Positions 25,801-34,773 of a stretch of DNA of 64,000 nucleotides are shown here, one piece after another; position 1 is the stretch's first letter; every line of letters starts with the position of its first letter. Where the stretch lies: positions 1 through 64,000 of the forward strand of contig NZ_JBHUMO010000072.1 in the NCBI RefSeq assembly GCF_042685105.1, in the 5' to 3' direction. The position numbers and the translations under genes are program-made. The notes below the pieces were generated by a model that was not told the origin of the DNA, made no database searches, and saw nothing but the letters and a program-made list of their open reading frames with translations. The DNA comes from Enterococcus_G camelliae (GTDB lineage Bacteria > Bacillota > Bacilli > Lactobacillales > Enterococcaceae).

Positions 25801-26476
25801 TCCAACTTGGTTTATTCCCTGAAGAACGGAAAGCTTCTAAAATATCGAGACGACGAATGGCACGTGTCCGTTTTTGACCAGAAGCTGTTTTTAATTCTTC
25901 TTTTAATTCTATTACTTCACCATCTAAATCAACATTATCTAATAATTGTCGAATGGCTTCGGCACCCATTGCTGCATTGAATTCTTGACCATATTGGGCA
26001 CGTTTTTCGCGATATTCGCGTTCTGTTAGTAGTTGTTTTGCTTCTAAGCTAGTATTCCCAGCATCAATGACAACATAGGAAGCAAAATAAATGATTTCTT
26101 CCAATGCCCGAGGACTCATGTCTAAGACAAGCCCCATTCGAGAAGGAATACCTTTAAAGTACCAAATATGTGATACAGGTGCGGCTAGTTCAATATGACC
26201 CATTCGTTCACGACGAACTTTTGAACGGGTGACTTCAACACCACAGCGGTCACAAACAATTCCTTTGTAACGGATACGTTTGTATTTTCCACAAGCACAT
26301 TCCCAGTCTTTGGTTGGGCCGAAGATACGCTCGTCAAATAACCCTTCACGTTCGGGTTTTAAAGTACGATAGTTAATGGTCTCAGGTTTTTTAACTTCCC
26401 CATAAGACCAGCTTCTAATTTTTTCTGGAGAAGCCAAACCTATTTGCATACTTTCGAATTTATTTACATCGATCAA
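22823..26476 (-). CDS. rpoC: RNA polymerase beta' subunit
   Basis: From the TTG at 26476 the product is 1217 residues, beginning M-IDVNKFESMQIGL like other enterococcal RpoC proteins; GAGGGAA lies just upstream. It contains the N-terminal zinc site (CACGKYKRIRYKGIVCDRCGV), the active-site NADFDGDQMAVH with its three Mg-binding Asp, and the second zinc cluster (CNTKHGVCKHCYG). It forms the catalytic core with RpoB, encoded 74 bp upstream in the same operon. A strong bidirectional terminator follows. Confidence 0.98.
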   Translation of the reverse strand: MIDVNKFESMQIGLASPEKIRSWSYGEVKKPETINYRTLKPEREGLFDERIFGPTKDWECACGKYKRIRYKGIVCDRCGVEVTRSKVRRERMGHIELAAPVSHIWYFKGIPSRMGLVLDMSPRALEEIIYFASYVVIDAGNTSLEAKQLLTEREYREKRAQYGQEFNAAMGAEAIRQLLDNVDLDGEVIELKEELKTASGQKRTRAIRRLDILEAFRSSGNKPSWMVMDVIPVIPPDLRPMVQLEGGRFATSDLNDLYRRVINRNNRLKRLLDLNAPNIIVQNEKRMLQEAVDALIDNGRRGRPVTGPGNRPLKSLSHMLKGKQGRFRQNLLGKRVDYSGRSVIVVGPFLKMYQCGLPKEMAIELFKPFVMHELVKRELASNIKNAKRKIERQEDDVWDVLEDVIKEHPVLLNRAPTLHRLGIQAFEPVLVEGRAIRLHPLVCEAYNADFDGDQMAVHVPLNEEAQAEARMLMLAAQNILNPKDGKPVVTPSQDMVLGNYYLTMEEEGREGEGMLFRDMDEAVTAWRNGYVHLHSRIAVNPNALGEKPFTEEQKGRLMVTTVGKVIFNSIMPPEFPYLNEPTDFNLTVQTPDKYFVDHGQDIPAFIAEQELVQPFKKKNLGNIIAEVFKRFKVTETSNMLDRMKDLGYKHSTTAGITVGIADIMVLHEKHDIIEASHKQVEVITKQFRRGLITDDERYERVIGVWNDAKDQIQQKLMESLDAKNPIFMMSDSGARGNISNFTQLAGMRGLMAAPNGRIMELPIISNFREGLTVLEMFISTHGARKGMTDTALKTADSGYLTRRLVDVAQDVIIREDDCGTDRGLNIRAIREGNELIESLEERLIGRYTHKSVKDPATGAVIIGKNQLITEDIAKQIIDADIEEVSIRSVFTCNTKHGVCKHCYGRNLATGNEVEVGEAVGTIAAQSIGEPGTQLTMRTFHTGGVAGDDITQGLPRVQEIFEARNPKGQAVITEVTGEVIDISEDAATRTKEVTIKGKTDTRTYTVPFTARMKVAEGDVIHRGAPLTEGSIEPKHLLQVRDVLSVENYLLREVQRVYRMQGVEIGDKHIEVMVRQMLRKVRVMDPGDTDILPGTLLDIADFKDRNYKTLVAGGVPATARPVLLGITKASLETNSFLSAASFQETTRVLTDAAIRGKKDPLLGLKENVIIGKIIPAGTGMARYRNMEPKEVTVASENVYSISDIEAQMAVEDALNNHEF

Positions 26477-26550
26477 AAGGGGTTCCCTCCATTTCATTTC
26501 ATGGCTATAGCAAAAGTGGTTCGTCACCAAAACAGGTGACGATCACTTCA

Positions 26551-29500
26551 TTAATCTAAAGGATTTTCGACTGCTTCTTCGTCTTTCGGCGTTACAGTAG
26601 GTTTTTGGTGTTGTGCATCACGTGCACTTTGTTGTTCTGCAAACTTAGTTAGTGCATCGACCGTAATTAAGTCATCGTCTTCGTCATCCATATCGCGTAA
26701 TTCAATTTCTTGATCATCGATATCCAAGACACGCATGTCCAAGCCAAGTGATTGCAATTCTTTCACCAATACACGGAAGGATTCCGGTACACCTGGTTTT
26801 GGAATTGGTTCACCTTTGACGATGGCTTCATATGTTTTCACACGACCAACAACGTCATCTGATTTGTAGGTTAAGATTTCTTGTAAAGTATACGCAGCAC
26901 CATATGCTTCCAGTGCCCATACTTCCATTTCTCCAAACCGTTGTCCACCAAATTGAGCTTTTCCTCCGAGTGGTTGTTGCGTAACCAACGAGTATGGTCC
27001 AATTGACCGCGCATGCAATTTGTCATCAACCATGTGGGCCAATTTAATCATATACATGACACCGACTGAGATCCGTCCATCGAAAGGCTCACCTGTACGA
27101 CCATCGTAAAGGATTGTTTTGGCATCTTTGGCCATTCCTGCTTCACGAACGGTTTCCCATACATCTTCATCGGATGCTCCATCAAAGACAGGTGTTGCTA
27201 CATGAATACCCAATTGACGAGCAGCCATGCCCAAATGCAATTCTAGTACTTGTCCAATATTCATCCGCGATGGTACCCCTAAAGGATTCAACATGATGTC
27301 AACTGGTGTGCCGTCTGGTAGGAAAGGCATGTCTTCTTCCGGCATAATGCGCGAAACAACCCCTTTATTTCCGTGACGACCAGCCATTTTATCGCCTTCA
27401 TGTATTTTCCGTTTTTGTACAATATATACGCGAACAAGCATGTTTACACCTGGAGACAATTCATCTCCAGCTTCACGTGTAAAGATTTTCACATCATGAA
27501 CGATTCCGCCACCGCCATGAGGAACACGCAAGGATGTATCACGAACTTCCCGTGCTTTTTCCCCGAAAATAGCATGTAATAGTCGTTCTTCAGCGGATAG
27601 TTCTGTTACCCCCTTAGGCGTTACTTTTCCGACAAGAAGATCGCCATCTTTCACTTCTGCTCCAATGCGAATGATACCCATTTCGTCCAAGTTCTTCAAG
27701 GCATCTTCACCGACGTTTGGAATTTCACGCGTAATTTCTTCAGGTCCTAATTTTGTATCACGGGCTTCTGATTCATATTCTTCAATATGAACAGACGTAT
27801 AGACATCATCTTTTACAAGACGTCGACTCATGATAACCGCATCTTCATAGTTGTATCCTTCCCAAGTCATGAAGGCGACTAGAACATTTTGTCCTAAAGC
27901 CATTTCTCCATTTTCCATCGAAGGTCCATCTGCTAAGGTATCGCCTTTTTCCACTTTTTCACCTAATAAAACGAGTGGACGTTGGTTATAACTTGTACCT
28001 GAGTTTGAACGACGGAATTTTGTAATTGCGTAAGTGTCTAACGTTCCATTGTCACGACGAACCCGAATTTCCTTGGCATCAACATATTCCACAACACCGT
28101 CTGCTTTACATAGCAGTGCTGCTCCTGAGTCATGGGCAGATTTGTATTCCATCCCTGTTCCTACCCAAGGAGATTTTGGATTGATCAGTGGCACCGCTTG
28201 ACGTTGCATGTTGGCACCCATTAAGGCCCGGTTGGAGTCATCATTTTCCAAGAATGGAATACAAGCGGTAGCGACCGCAACTACTTGTTTTGGTGACACA
28301 TCCATATAATCCACTTTGTCAATGGAGATTTCTAAGTTTTCACTTGTCGCACGAGCCATAACGACAGAATTTTTAAAGGTTCCATCTTCATTTAGTGGAC
28401 TGTTTGCTTGGGCTACAACATAATGGTCTTCAATATCAGCTGTCAGGTAGTCGATAGTATCTGTTACCCGACCCGTTTCGCGATCTACACGACGATACGG
28501 TGTTTCAATAAAGCCATATTTGTTAACTTTTGCATACGAAGCTAAACTGTTAATTAACCCAATATTTGGTCCTTCAGGTGTTTCAATTGGACACATCCGA
28601 CCATAGTGAGAATAATGCACGTCACGTACTTCATAACCAGCACGATCACGTGTTAATCCACCAGGTCCTAAGGCTGAAAGACGACGTTTGTGCGTCAACT
28701 CACCTAATGGATTGGTTTGATCCATGAACTGTGATAATTGAGAAGAACCAAAAAATTCTTTGATGCTTGCTACCACTGGACGAATATTGATTAATTGTTG
28801 TGGTGTCAAGGTTTCCGTATCTTGAATAGACATCCGTTCACGGACAACCCGTTCCATCCGTGCTAATCCAATACGGAATTGATTTTGTAACAACTCACCC
28901 ACTGAACGAATACGACGATTACCTAAATGGTCGATATCATCCACTTTGCCAATTTTTTCCATTAAGTTAAAGAAATAACTCATCGCAGCAATAATATCCG
29001 CTGGTCGAACCGTACGTACTTCTGGTCCAAAATATCCGTTACCGATGATGTTAATTTCACGTTCTGGATCAAGTGGTGAGTAAACTTTGATGACTTGAAC
29101 AGTCATTGGGTCGGTCACAACACCGTCTTCAGATGGATAATACGTGACAGAGTTCAATCCGTTGGTCAGATATTCCCCTAAGGTATCATCCATAATTTGA
29201 TGGGTAATAACGGTTCCTTTTTCAACGATGATTTCACCTGTCTCTGGGTCAACCAACGTTTCGGCTAACGTTAAGTTTAATAAACGTGTCCGTAAATCTA
29301 ATTTTTTGTTTACTTTGTAACGTCCAACAGCTGCTAAGTCATAGCGACGTGGGTCGAAGAAACGTGCATTCAGCAAGTTTCTTGAGCTATCCGCTGTTTT
29401 CGGTTCACCTGGGCGAAGTCGTTCATAGACATCTTTTAGCCCTTCTTCAGTACGAGAATCACTTGCATTTTTGTGCAAATCTTTTTCAATCGTGTTCCGT

Positions 29501-30150
29501 AATGATTCACTTTCGCCAAAAATTTCGAAAATCGTGTCATCTGAACCAAAACCTAGTGCACGAACCAATACCGTTAACGGAATTTTACGTGTCCGGTCAA
29601 TTCGAACATACGAAATATCTTTGGCATCTGTTTCCATTTCTAGCCATGCACCACGGTTAGGAATAACCGTTGATCCAAAGCCTTCTTTACCATTTTTGTC
29701 CACTTTCCCATGGAAATACACACCTGGTGACCGAACCAATTGGGAAACGATAACCCGTTCTGCCCCATTGATAATAAAGGTTCCTTGCTCAGTCATTAAA
29801 GGAAAATCACCAAAGAAGACTTCTTGGGATTTGATTTCTCCTGTTTCGCGGTTCGTCAGACGTAAGGTTACATGCAATGGCGCAGAATAGTTTGCATCGT
29901 GTGCACGAGCTTCTTCCACCGTGTATTTAGGTGTTTTTAATTCATAATCCACAAATTCTAGCGACAAGTTTCCATTAAAATCATCAATTGGCAAAATGTC
30001 TTCAAACATTTCTCTTAGTCCTTCATCTAAAAACCATTGATAAGAGTCCGTTTGAATTTCAATTAAATTCGGTAATTCCAATACTTCACTGATCCGTGCG
30101 AAACTTCTTCGTTCGCGGTGCTTTCCGTATTTTACTACGTGTCCAGCCAA
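26551..30150 (-). CDS. rpoB: RNA polymerase beta subunit
   Basis: I place the start at the TTG at 30150, giving M-AGHVVKYGKHRERRSFARI and 1199 residues; AGAGGGGTG precedes it. An upstream in-frame extension lacks any family similarity. The rifampicin-binding region reads SSQLSQFMDQTNPLGELTHKRRLSALGPGG with wild-type Asp, His and Ser at the main resistance positions, so rifampicin susceptibility by that route is predicted. It is transcribed from the consensus promoter at 30386-30414 together with rpoC. Confidence 0.98.
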   Translation of the reverse strand: MAGHVVKYGKHRERRSFARISEVLELPNLIEIQTDSYQWFLDEGLREMFEDILPIDDFNGNLSLEFVDYELKTPKYTVEEARAHDANYSAPLHVTLRLTNRETGEIKSQEVFFGDFPLMTEQGTFIINGAERVIVSQLVRSPGVYFHGKVDKNGKEGFGSTVIPNRGAWLEMETDAKDISYVRIDRTRKIPLTVLVRALGFGSDDTIFEIFGESESLRNTIEKDLHKNASDSRTEEGLKDVYERLRPGEPKTADSSRNLLNARFFDPRRYDLAAVGRYKVNKKLDLRTRLLNLTLAETLVDPETGEIIVEKGTVITHQIMDDTLGEYLTNGLNSVTYYPSEDGVVTDPMTVQVIKVYSPLDPEREINIIGNGYFGPEVRTVRPADIIAAMSYFFNLMEKIGKVDDIDHLGNRRIRSVGELLQNQFRIGLARMERVVRERMSIQDTETLTPQQLINIRPVVASIKEFFGSSQLSQFMDQTNPLGELTHKRRLSALGPGGLTRDRAGYEVRDVHYSHYGRMCPIETPEGPNIGLINSLASYAKVNKYGFIETPYRRVDRETGRVTDTIDYLTADIEDHYVVAQANSPLNEDGTFKNSVVMARATSENLEISIDKVDYMDVSPKQVVAVATACIPFLENDDSNRALMGANMQRQAVPLINPKSPWVGTGMEYKSAHDSGAALLCKADGVVEYVDAKEIRVRRDNGTLDTYAITKFRRSNSGTSYNQRPLVLLGEKVEKGDTLADGPSMENGEMALGQNVLVAFMTWEGYNYEDAVIMSRRLVKDDVYTSVHIEEYESEARDTKLGPEEITREIPNVGEDALKNLDEMGIIRIGAEVKDGDLLVGKVTPKGVTELSAEERLLHAIFGEKAREVRDTSLRVPHGGGGIVHDVKIFTREAGDELSPGVNMLVRVYIVQKRKIHEGDKMAGRHGNKGVVSRIMPEEDMPFLPDGTPVDIMLNPLGVPSRMNIGQVLELHLGMAARQLGIHVATPVFDGASDEDVWETVREAGMAKDAKTILYDGRTGEPFDGRISVGVMYMIKLAHMVDDKLHARSIGPYSLVTQQPLGGKAQFGGQRFGEMEVWALEAYGAAYTLQEILTYKSDDVVGRVKTYEAIVKGEPIPKPGVPESFRVLVKELQSLGLDMRVLDIDDQEIELRDMDDEDDDLITVDALTKFAEQQSARDAQHQKPTVTPKDEEAVENPLD

Positions 30151-30385
30151 GCTCTTCACCCCTCTAAATTTTCTTCCAAAAATTGCTACCACAATTTTTA
30201 CAGTATTGTTACAAAAATTAAATTTTAGTGACAATGAACATTTTTTGCGGGTTTAGGACAAAAAAAAACCAAAAATAGAGACTCTTCAAAAAGGAAGCTT
30301 TCTACTTTTGTTTCTTATCCTTAAGCCGAAACGGACAATATTTCGTTTCTGCTCTTTGCACTTACGATAGTTTTTGCATCTCCTT

Positions 30386-30414
30386 ATTATAAAGGTATTT
30401 TCATACTGTGTCAA
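30386..30414 (-). promoter_or_regulatory. Consensus promoter of rpoBC
   Basis: Reading leftwards, TTGACA (30414-30409), 17 bp, TATAAT (30391-30386): both hexamers are perfect. The 5' leader is about 230 nt (30151-30380). It holds a small GAAACG/CGTTTC hairpin near 30331-30353 and a long U-rich tract near 30256-30270 that could pause or end transcription. Confidence 0.85.
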
Positions 30415-30438
30415 GGAATTTTCTAGTGCTCTCTCAAA

Positions 30439-30467
30439 TAGACAGGCTCCCTACCAAAAGCTATACT
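30439..30467 (+). promoter_or_regulatory. Promoter of birA
   Basis: TAGACA (30439-30444) and TATACT (30462-30467) are spaced by 17 bp, 35 bp before the birA start. The same hexamer pair precedes ndh2 at 34902-34930. Confidence 0.6.
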
Positions 30468-30501
30468 ACAAGTAAAGATATTGTGAGAAAGGAGCTTTTT
30501 T

Positions 30502-31461
30502 TTGTCAACAAAAGAAACCATTCTATCCTTATTAAAACAAGCCCCAGATACCGTTTTTTCTGGAGCTGCTCTAGCTGAGCAACTCCACGTTTCTCGAACA
30601 GCTATTTGGAAGGCCATTCGTGAGTTAGAAAAAAGTGGTTATACCTTTGAACATCTTGCAAGTGGCTATCGGTATGTGCCCAGTGACATCCTTGCAGCTG
30701 ATGAGTTGGCTTCACAAGACATTGCTAAAGAAAATATCGTCATCAAAGAGGAAACCCTGTCAACCATGATGGATGCACGACAAGCGGCTAATGCCGGGCA
30801 AACGACACCAGCCTTGTTTCTTGCCGAATCGCAAACTGCAGGCCATGGAAGGTTTGGCCGCCCCTACTTCTCACCTAAGGGTCAAATCTATATGAGCCTT
30901 TTGCTTGAACCCACTCAAACATTTGCCCAGCTTCCCCAGTACACCTTGCTAGCTGCCGTTGCTGTGGCCAAAGCGATTGATGAAGTTACCAATAAAACCT
31001 CTGAGATTAAATGGGTCAACGATATTTATTTGGACGGAAAAAAAGTTTGTGGCATTCTTTCTGAAGCAACAAGTGATATTGAAGCTGGTAGGGTGAAACA
31101 TGTCATTATCGGTATGGGACTAAATGTCTCAATTGATCCAAAAGAATTCCCGGTGGCAATTCAAACGCGTGCAACCTCTCTATTTAAAGGGGAGCAAGCC
31201 CCCGTGCTCCGTAATCAGCTCATTCAATTGATTTGGAAAAATTTCTTTTCTCTCCTGGATTCCTTGCCAGATCAATCGTATATGGATACGTATCGAAAAA
31301 AATCGTTTGTTCTAGGTAAACAAGTTTCCTTTACCATCCAAAAACAATCATTTACAGGCATTGCTCAAAAAATAACCAATACCGGTGAGCTCATTGTTCA
31401 GACAGATCAAGGTGAAAAAAAACTATCATCCGGAGAAATTAGTTTGACAAAAATCGAATAA
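30502..31461 (+). CDS. birA: Biotin-protein ligase with DNA-binding domain (BirA)
   Basis: The 319-residue protein joins an N-terminal winged helix (GAALAEQLHVSRTAIWKAIRELEKSGY) to a biotin ligase domain. The biotinyl-AMP loop appears as GHGRFGRPYFSP, then IKWVNDIYLDGKKVCGILSEA near residue 170, then a C-terminal SH3-like domain. It attaches biotin to carboxylase carriers and represses biotin genes in its holo form. The start is TTG with AAGGAG upstream. It is a single gene, divergent from rpoB. Confidence 0.95.
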   Translation: MSTKETILSLLKQAPDTVFSGAALAEQLHVSRTAIWKAIRELEKSGYTFEHLASGYRYVPSDILAADELASQDIAKENIVIKEETLSTMMDARQAANAGQTTPALFLAESQTAGHGRFGRPYFSPKGQIYMSLLLEPTQTFAQLPQYTLLAAVAVAKAIDEVTNKTSEIKWVNDIYLDGKKVCGILSEATSDIEAGRVKHVIIGMGLNVSIDPKEFPVAIQTRATSLFKGEQAPVLRNQLIQLIWKNFFSLLDSLPDQSYMDTYRKKSFVLGKQVSFTIQKQSFTGIAQKITNTGELIVQTDQGEKKLSSGEISLTKIE

Positions 31462-31469
31462 TTCCACCT

Positions 31470-31522
31470 AAAAAAACTGCTTGTATCAGCCACCTAACGC
31501 GGCCAATACAAGCAGTTTTTTT
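31470..31522. terminator. Bidirectional terminator
   Basis: A perfect 17-bp stem (31470-31486 with 31506-31522), flanked by A7 and T7, lies between convergent birA and dmkA and includes the last bases of dmkA. Confidence 0.9.
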
Positions 31523-32477
31523 ACCTTAGAATAAGTTGAACAACAAATGTTGCCGCATACACACTGTTAAACAAAATCATATTTTTGATAGCATACCCAA
31601 AACTTTTAGGATGAGGCAGACTTTGACGATGTGCTCTAAGATTTTTGCGGATTTTTGGAAAGGTAAGGAAGACCAATAATTGTGGCCAACCAAAAACACC
31701 AAACGGCAAACCTAGTAAAATCATCAAATAACAGGCCAACATTAGTAAACGGAAAAGGAGGATGCCTTGATCCCGTCCAATATAATATACCAACGTGTAA
31801 CGGTGATTCTTAATATCCGTTTCTAAATCACGCAAATTATTCGCTAACATAATATCTGCAATGGTAAACACTAACGGTGCCGCAGCCAAAATAATGGCTA
31901 TGATTTGCCAAAAATGGCCCGTTAGTGCAAACACACCTGTTTTCCATTGAAAATCCAAGAAAAAAATAGGCGCTTGGACCGTATTGACATAAACTGTAAT
32001 GACAAAAATTCCCAAGCCCATTGTTACACCACTGAATAATTCTCCAAGTGGCATTCGTGACAAAGGAATGGGCCCAAACGTATAAAACACACCGATAAAA
32101 CAAACCACTCCGCCAAGAACCAATAGCAGCCATCCCGTCAACCAGCTAAGAATGAGTCCAATCCCTGCAGTAATCGCCAGCATGCCAAAAATCAAGTTTC
32201 GAATCACAACTGGATCTAAATGTTCACGTCCAATGACATTCTCTTGGTATTTATAATCATTGGATTTAGCTTTCTCAAAGTCCATATAATTATTAATGGC
32301 AGTCGTTGTCATATCAAAGAGAAACATGGCTACAAAAAAAAGAATAGTATACCCAAATTGAAACTGATGAAAATAACTAAGCGAAAATAAAGATCCTATT
32401 AAAAAAGGATATACGCTCGCAATTTTGGTTCGAATTTCAACAACTTCTAAAAAAGTACGTACGGTCATCGGTTGCAT
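31521..32477 (-). CDS. dmkA: UbiA-family prenyltransferase for EET demethylmenaquinone (DmkA/MenA-like)
   Basis: This is a 318-residue membrane protein with eight or nine membrane segments. The first Asp-rich motif lies in NNYMDFEKAKSND (near residue 65) and the second in ADIMLANNLRDLETD (near residue 207). The family attaches a polyprenyl chain to 1,4-dihydroxy-2-naphthoate, giving demethylmenaquinone. I prefer the ATG at 32477 because AGGAGAG precedes it; an ATG at 32495 overlaps the fmnB stop. It is co-transcribed after fmnB. In the Listeria locus, DmkA makes a separate quinone pool for extracellular electron transfer. Confidence 0.85.
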   Translation of the reverse strand: MQPMTVRTFLEVVEIRTKIASVYPFLIGSLFSLSYFHQFQFGYTILFFVAMFLFDMTTTAINNYMDFEKAKSNDYKYQENVIGREHLDPVVIRNLIFGMLAITAGIGLILSWLTGWLLLVLGGVVCFIGVFYTFGPIPLSRMPLGELFSGVTMGLGIFVITVYVNTVQAPIFFLDFQWKTGVFALTGHFWQIIAIILAAAPLVFTIADIMLANNLRDLETDIKNHRYTLVYYIGRDQGILLFRLLMLACYLMILLGLPFGVFGWPQLLVFLTFPKIRKNLRAHRQSLPHPKSFGYAIKNMILFNSVYAATFVVQLILR

Positions 32478-32491
32478 CTCATGCTCTCCTA

Positions 32492-33601
32492 TCATTTCAA
32501 ATCATCGCGATTACCCATTGTAAAACCTGAGTCTCCACCAAGTTCAAAGTTATCTTTTATTCCATTTGTGACATAGACGACACCTTCCCTGGTCACAAAA
32601 ATAGCATCCGTTCCTTTAGGAGTCTCATTCTCAATGTATTCCAGTCCCGCCTTAACACCCTTATCAAAAGCAACGGTCGTCAGACCATCCCCATCAATGG
32701 ATTTATCGGTCACCACCGACACACTGGCAAGATCATTTTCGTAAGGATACCCTGTCTTCGAATCAAAAATATGGTGGTATTTTTTTCCATCAACTTCCAG
32801 ATACCGCTCATAAATACCCGATGTCACAATCGTTTTATTGGCTTCTTTGATTGTACCCAAAACATTGCCTCGCGCACTATTTGGATCTTGAATGCCAATC
32901 GTCCAAGGTTCATCTGCACCTCTTGGACTATGCCCCATCACAAAAACATTGCCCCCTAAATCGACGATTGCTGTTGTAACCTTATTTTTTTTCAAAACTT
33001 TTACAACTTCATCGGTAATATACCCTTTCGCAATCGCACCTAAGTCAATAATCATGCCTTTTTCTTCTAAATACACGGTCTTCTCTTGATCATTAAACTG
33101 GACTTTTTTGTAATCAATGTGTTTCAATGCTTCATCAATCTCTGATTGTGCCGGCTTCCTTGCATCATCGAAACCAATTCGCCACAATTGTGTAATCGCA
33201 CCGATTGCCATGTTAAAACCACCATTGGATTTTTCGCTGTACATATAGGCTTCTTTTAGTAGGTAATACATGTCATCAGTAACTTTAACTGGTTTGATTC
33301 CCGCCTCTTCATTAATTTTGTCTATTTCGGAACCGCCTTGATTGATGGTAATTTCATCGCCCAATTTTTCAATTCGTGCAAAGGCTGGCTTTAAAGCAGC
33401 TTCTTTGCCTTCATCATAAATTCGAATTCTAGTATACGTTCCTAATAAAAATTTTTCTTGTGCATACGGTTCTTTACGAATGGTGGTTGCTGCATTTGAG
33501 GAAGTGCTCGTAGTTTTTGATTGTGCTGCGGATGAACCACAGCCGGATAACACGATTGTAATGGCTATCATAAATAAAAAGATGCTATGTTTTTTTTTCA
33601 T
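32492..33601 (-). CDS. fmnB: FMN transferase lipoprotein (ApbE family, FmnB)
   Basis: The 369-residue lipoprotein (lipobox VLSGC, Cys21) belongs to ApbE FAD:protein FMN transferases. Family segments are GAIAKGYITDEV, ADLGG-like VDLGGNVFVMG, HHIFDSKTGYP and DGDGLTTVAF with metal-binding Asp. It cleaves FAD and attaches FMN to Thr of exported proteins, here most likely PplA, encoded upstream. It has its own promoter (33636-33665), and dmkA follows almost overlapping. Confidence 0.92.
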   Translation of the reverse strand: MKKKHSIFLFMIAITIVLSGCGSSAAQSKTTSTSSNAATTIRKEPYAQEKFLLGTYTRIRIYDEGKEAALKPAFARIEKLGDEITINQGGSEIDKINEEAGIKPVKVTDDMYYLLKEAYMYSEKSNGGFNMAIGAITQLWRIGFDDARKPAQSEIDEALKHIDYKKVQFNDQEKTVYLEEKGMIIDLGAIAKGYITDEVVKVLKKNKVTTAIVDLGGNVFVMGHSPRGADEPWTIGIQDPNSARGNVLGTIKEANKTIVTSGIYERYLEVDGKKYHHIFDSKTGYPYENDLASVSVVTDKSIDGDGLTTVAFDKGVKAGLEYIENETPKGTDAIFVTREGVVYVTNGIKDNFELGGDSGFTMGNRDDLK

Positions 33602-33635
33602 TTTGTTCTCCTAACCTCATGGTGATTTCTCATCT

Positions 33636-33665
33636 ATCATAGCGTATTTCCCTTACGATAAGCAA
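33636..33665 (-). promoter_or_regulatory. Promoter of fmnB-dmkA
   Basis: Reading leftwards, TTGCTT (33665-33660), 18 bp, TATGAT (33641-33636). It lies between the pplA terminator and fmnB, so fmnB-dmkA can be expressed apart from pplA. Confidence 0.5.
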
Positions 33666-33741
33666 TGCTCTTTTGATGAATGGTGGTGTTTTTCTTTTCC
33701 ATCTTCTCTTCGTATTCGCTCTGAAATCAGTTGTTCAAAAG

Positions 33742-33776
33742 AAAAAACCTGACGTTGTTTTTACGTCAAGTTTTTT
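33742..33776 (-). terminator. Terminator after pplA
   Basis: AAAAAACCTGACGT (33742-33755) pairs with ACGTCAAGTTTTTT (33763-33776) with one mismatch, placed 27 bp after the pplA stop. Confidence 0.75.
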
Positions 33777-33802
33777 CGCCATGTTAATAAAGTTGTTTGA
33801 TT

Positions 33803-34720
33803 TTATTTTTCAACGTAGTTATCAACTTCAATTGTTTTTGTATCGCCTTTTTCTGCTGCATTGATTAATTGATCAGCATACAAAACGAATGAATGGAAGC
33901 TGTGTGTTGCACCCGTTACGACATCAATGTTTCCTGGAGTACCATCTTTTTTAGCCATTTCAGATACTAGTTCTTCATTGAATTTTTCAATGTATTCTTT
34001 TGGTGAAATACCTGATTTTGCCTTCATGTTTTTATTGTAATCCGCATCGTCTTTTTTCGATTTTCCATCTGCATTTAGGTAATCAAAATTCGATTCAGTA
34101 ATCTTTCCATCTTTAACTACAATTGAGAAAACAGCATGGTAACCATTGTTATCATTTAATTCTTTTAATGTATACGTACCATCTTTTAATGTTGCTCCGT
34201 TGTCAATCTCAATTTCTTTTGTATCACCACTTTGAGCTGCTTGAATAAGTTGTTGCGCATAATTTTGGAACGAATGGAAGCTATGCGTTGCCCCAGTCAC
34301 TACTTCAATATTGCTTGGATTTTGTGTAGACACTAATTCTTCATTGAATTTTTCAATGTATTCTTTTGGTGAAATACCTGATTTTGCTTTCATATTTTTG
34401 TTATAATCAGCATCATCTTTCTTTGATTTACCATCTGCATTCAGGTAATCGAAGTTTGATTCACTGATTTTTCCATCTTTGACTACAATTGAAAAATTAG
34501 CATGATAACCATTGTTATCGTTTAATTCTTTCAATTTATATGTACCATCTTTCAGAGTCATTCCTGCACTTGCACTTGATTCCGTTGTTTTGCTTGTTGA
34601 GCTAGTTGTTGTTGAACTTGATGATGTTGTTGATTTTTCGTTGTCAGAAGAGCAACCTGCTAAGACAAGTCCCGAAAGTACCAACATTGTGATTCCTGTA
34701 ACAATTTTCTTCTTTTTCAT
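33803..34720 (-). CDS. pplA: Surface flavoprotein lipoprotein PplA with two FMN-binding domains
   Basis: The 305-residue lipoprotein has lipobox LVLAGC (Cys23), a Ser/Thr linker to about residue 53 and two FMN-binding domains. Each ends in VVTGATHSFHSF, the ApbE target, so FMN should be joined to Thr145 and Thr272. Residues 56-131 and 178-253 are nearly identical, a recent internal duplication. In Listeria, PplA is the surface carrier that hands electrons to iron or electrodes. The ATG at 34720 follows GGTGGGGGA. It is transcribed alone from a consensus-like promoter, divergent from ndh2. Confidence 0.92.
   Translation of the reverse strand: MKKKKIVTGITMLVLSGLVLAGCSSDNEKSTTSSSSTTTSSTSKTTESSASAGMTLKDGTYKLKELNDNNGYHANFSIVVKDGKISESNFDYLNADGKSKKDDADYNKNMKAKSGISPKEYIEKFNEELVSTQNPSNIEVVTGATHSFHSFQNYAQQLIQAAQSGDTKEIEIDNGATLKDGTYTLKELNDNNGYHAVFSIVVKDGKITESNFDYLNADGKSKKDDADYNKNMKAKSGISPKEYIEKFNEELVSEMAKKDGTPGNIDVVTGATHSFHSFVLYADQLINAAEKGDTKTIEVDNYVEK
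33962..34189 (-). repeat. PplA internal repeat, copy 2
   Basis: This encodes PplA residues 178-253, nearly identical in protein to copy 1 (34328-34555), with scattered silent base differences. The copies are offset by 366 bp. Confidence 0.85.
34328..34555 (-). repeat. PplA internal repeat, copy 1
   Basis: This encodes PplA residues 56-131. Over 76 residues only a handful differ from copy 2, implying a tandem duplication or gene conversion of the FMN-binding domain. Confidence 0.85.
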
Positions 34721-34773
34721 TTGTTCCCCCACCTTTTTTCTTTTCTCACAAATCTATTTGTGATTATATTAAC

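Noticed and set aside
29286..29890. Plus-strand frames of 124 and 139 residues inside rpoB
   Set aside because: Shadows of the conserved rpoB sequence; no start signals and no family similarity.
32475..32495. dmkA start at 32495
   Set aside because: The site AGGAGAG lies inside that extension and is well spaced for the ATG at 32477.
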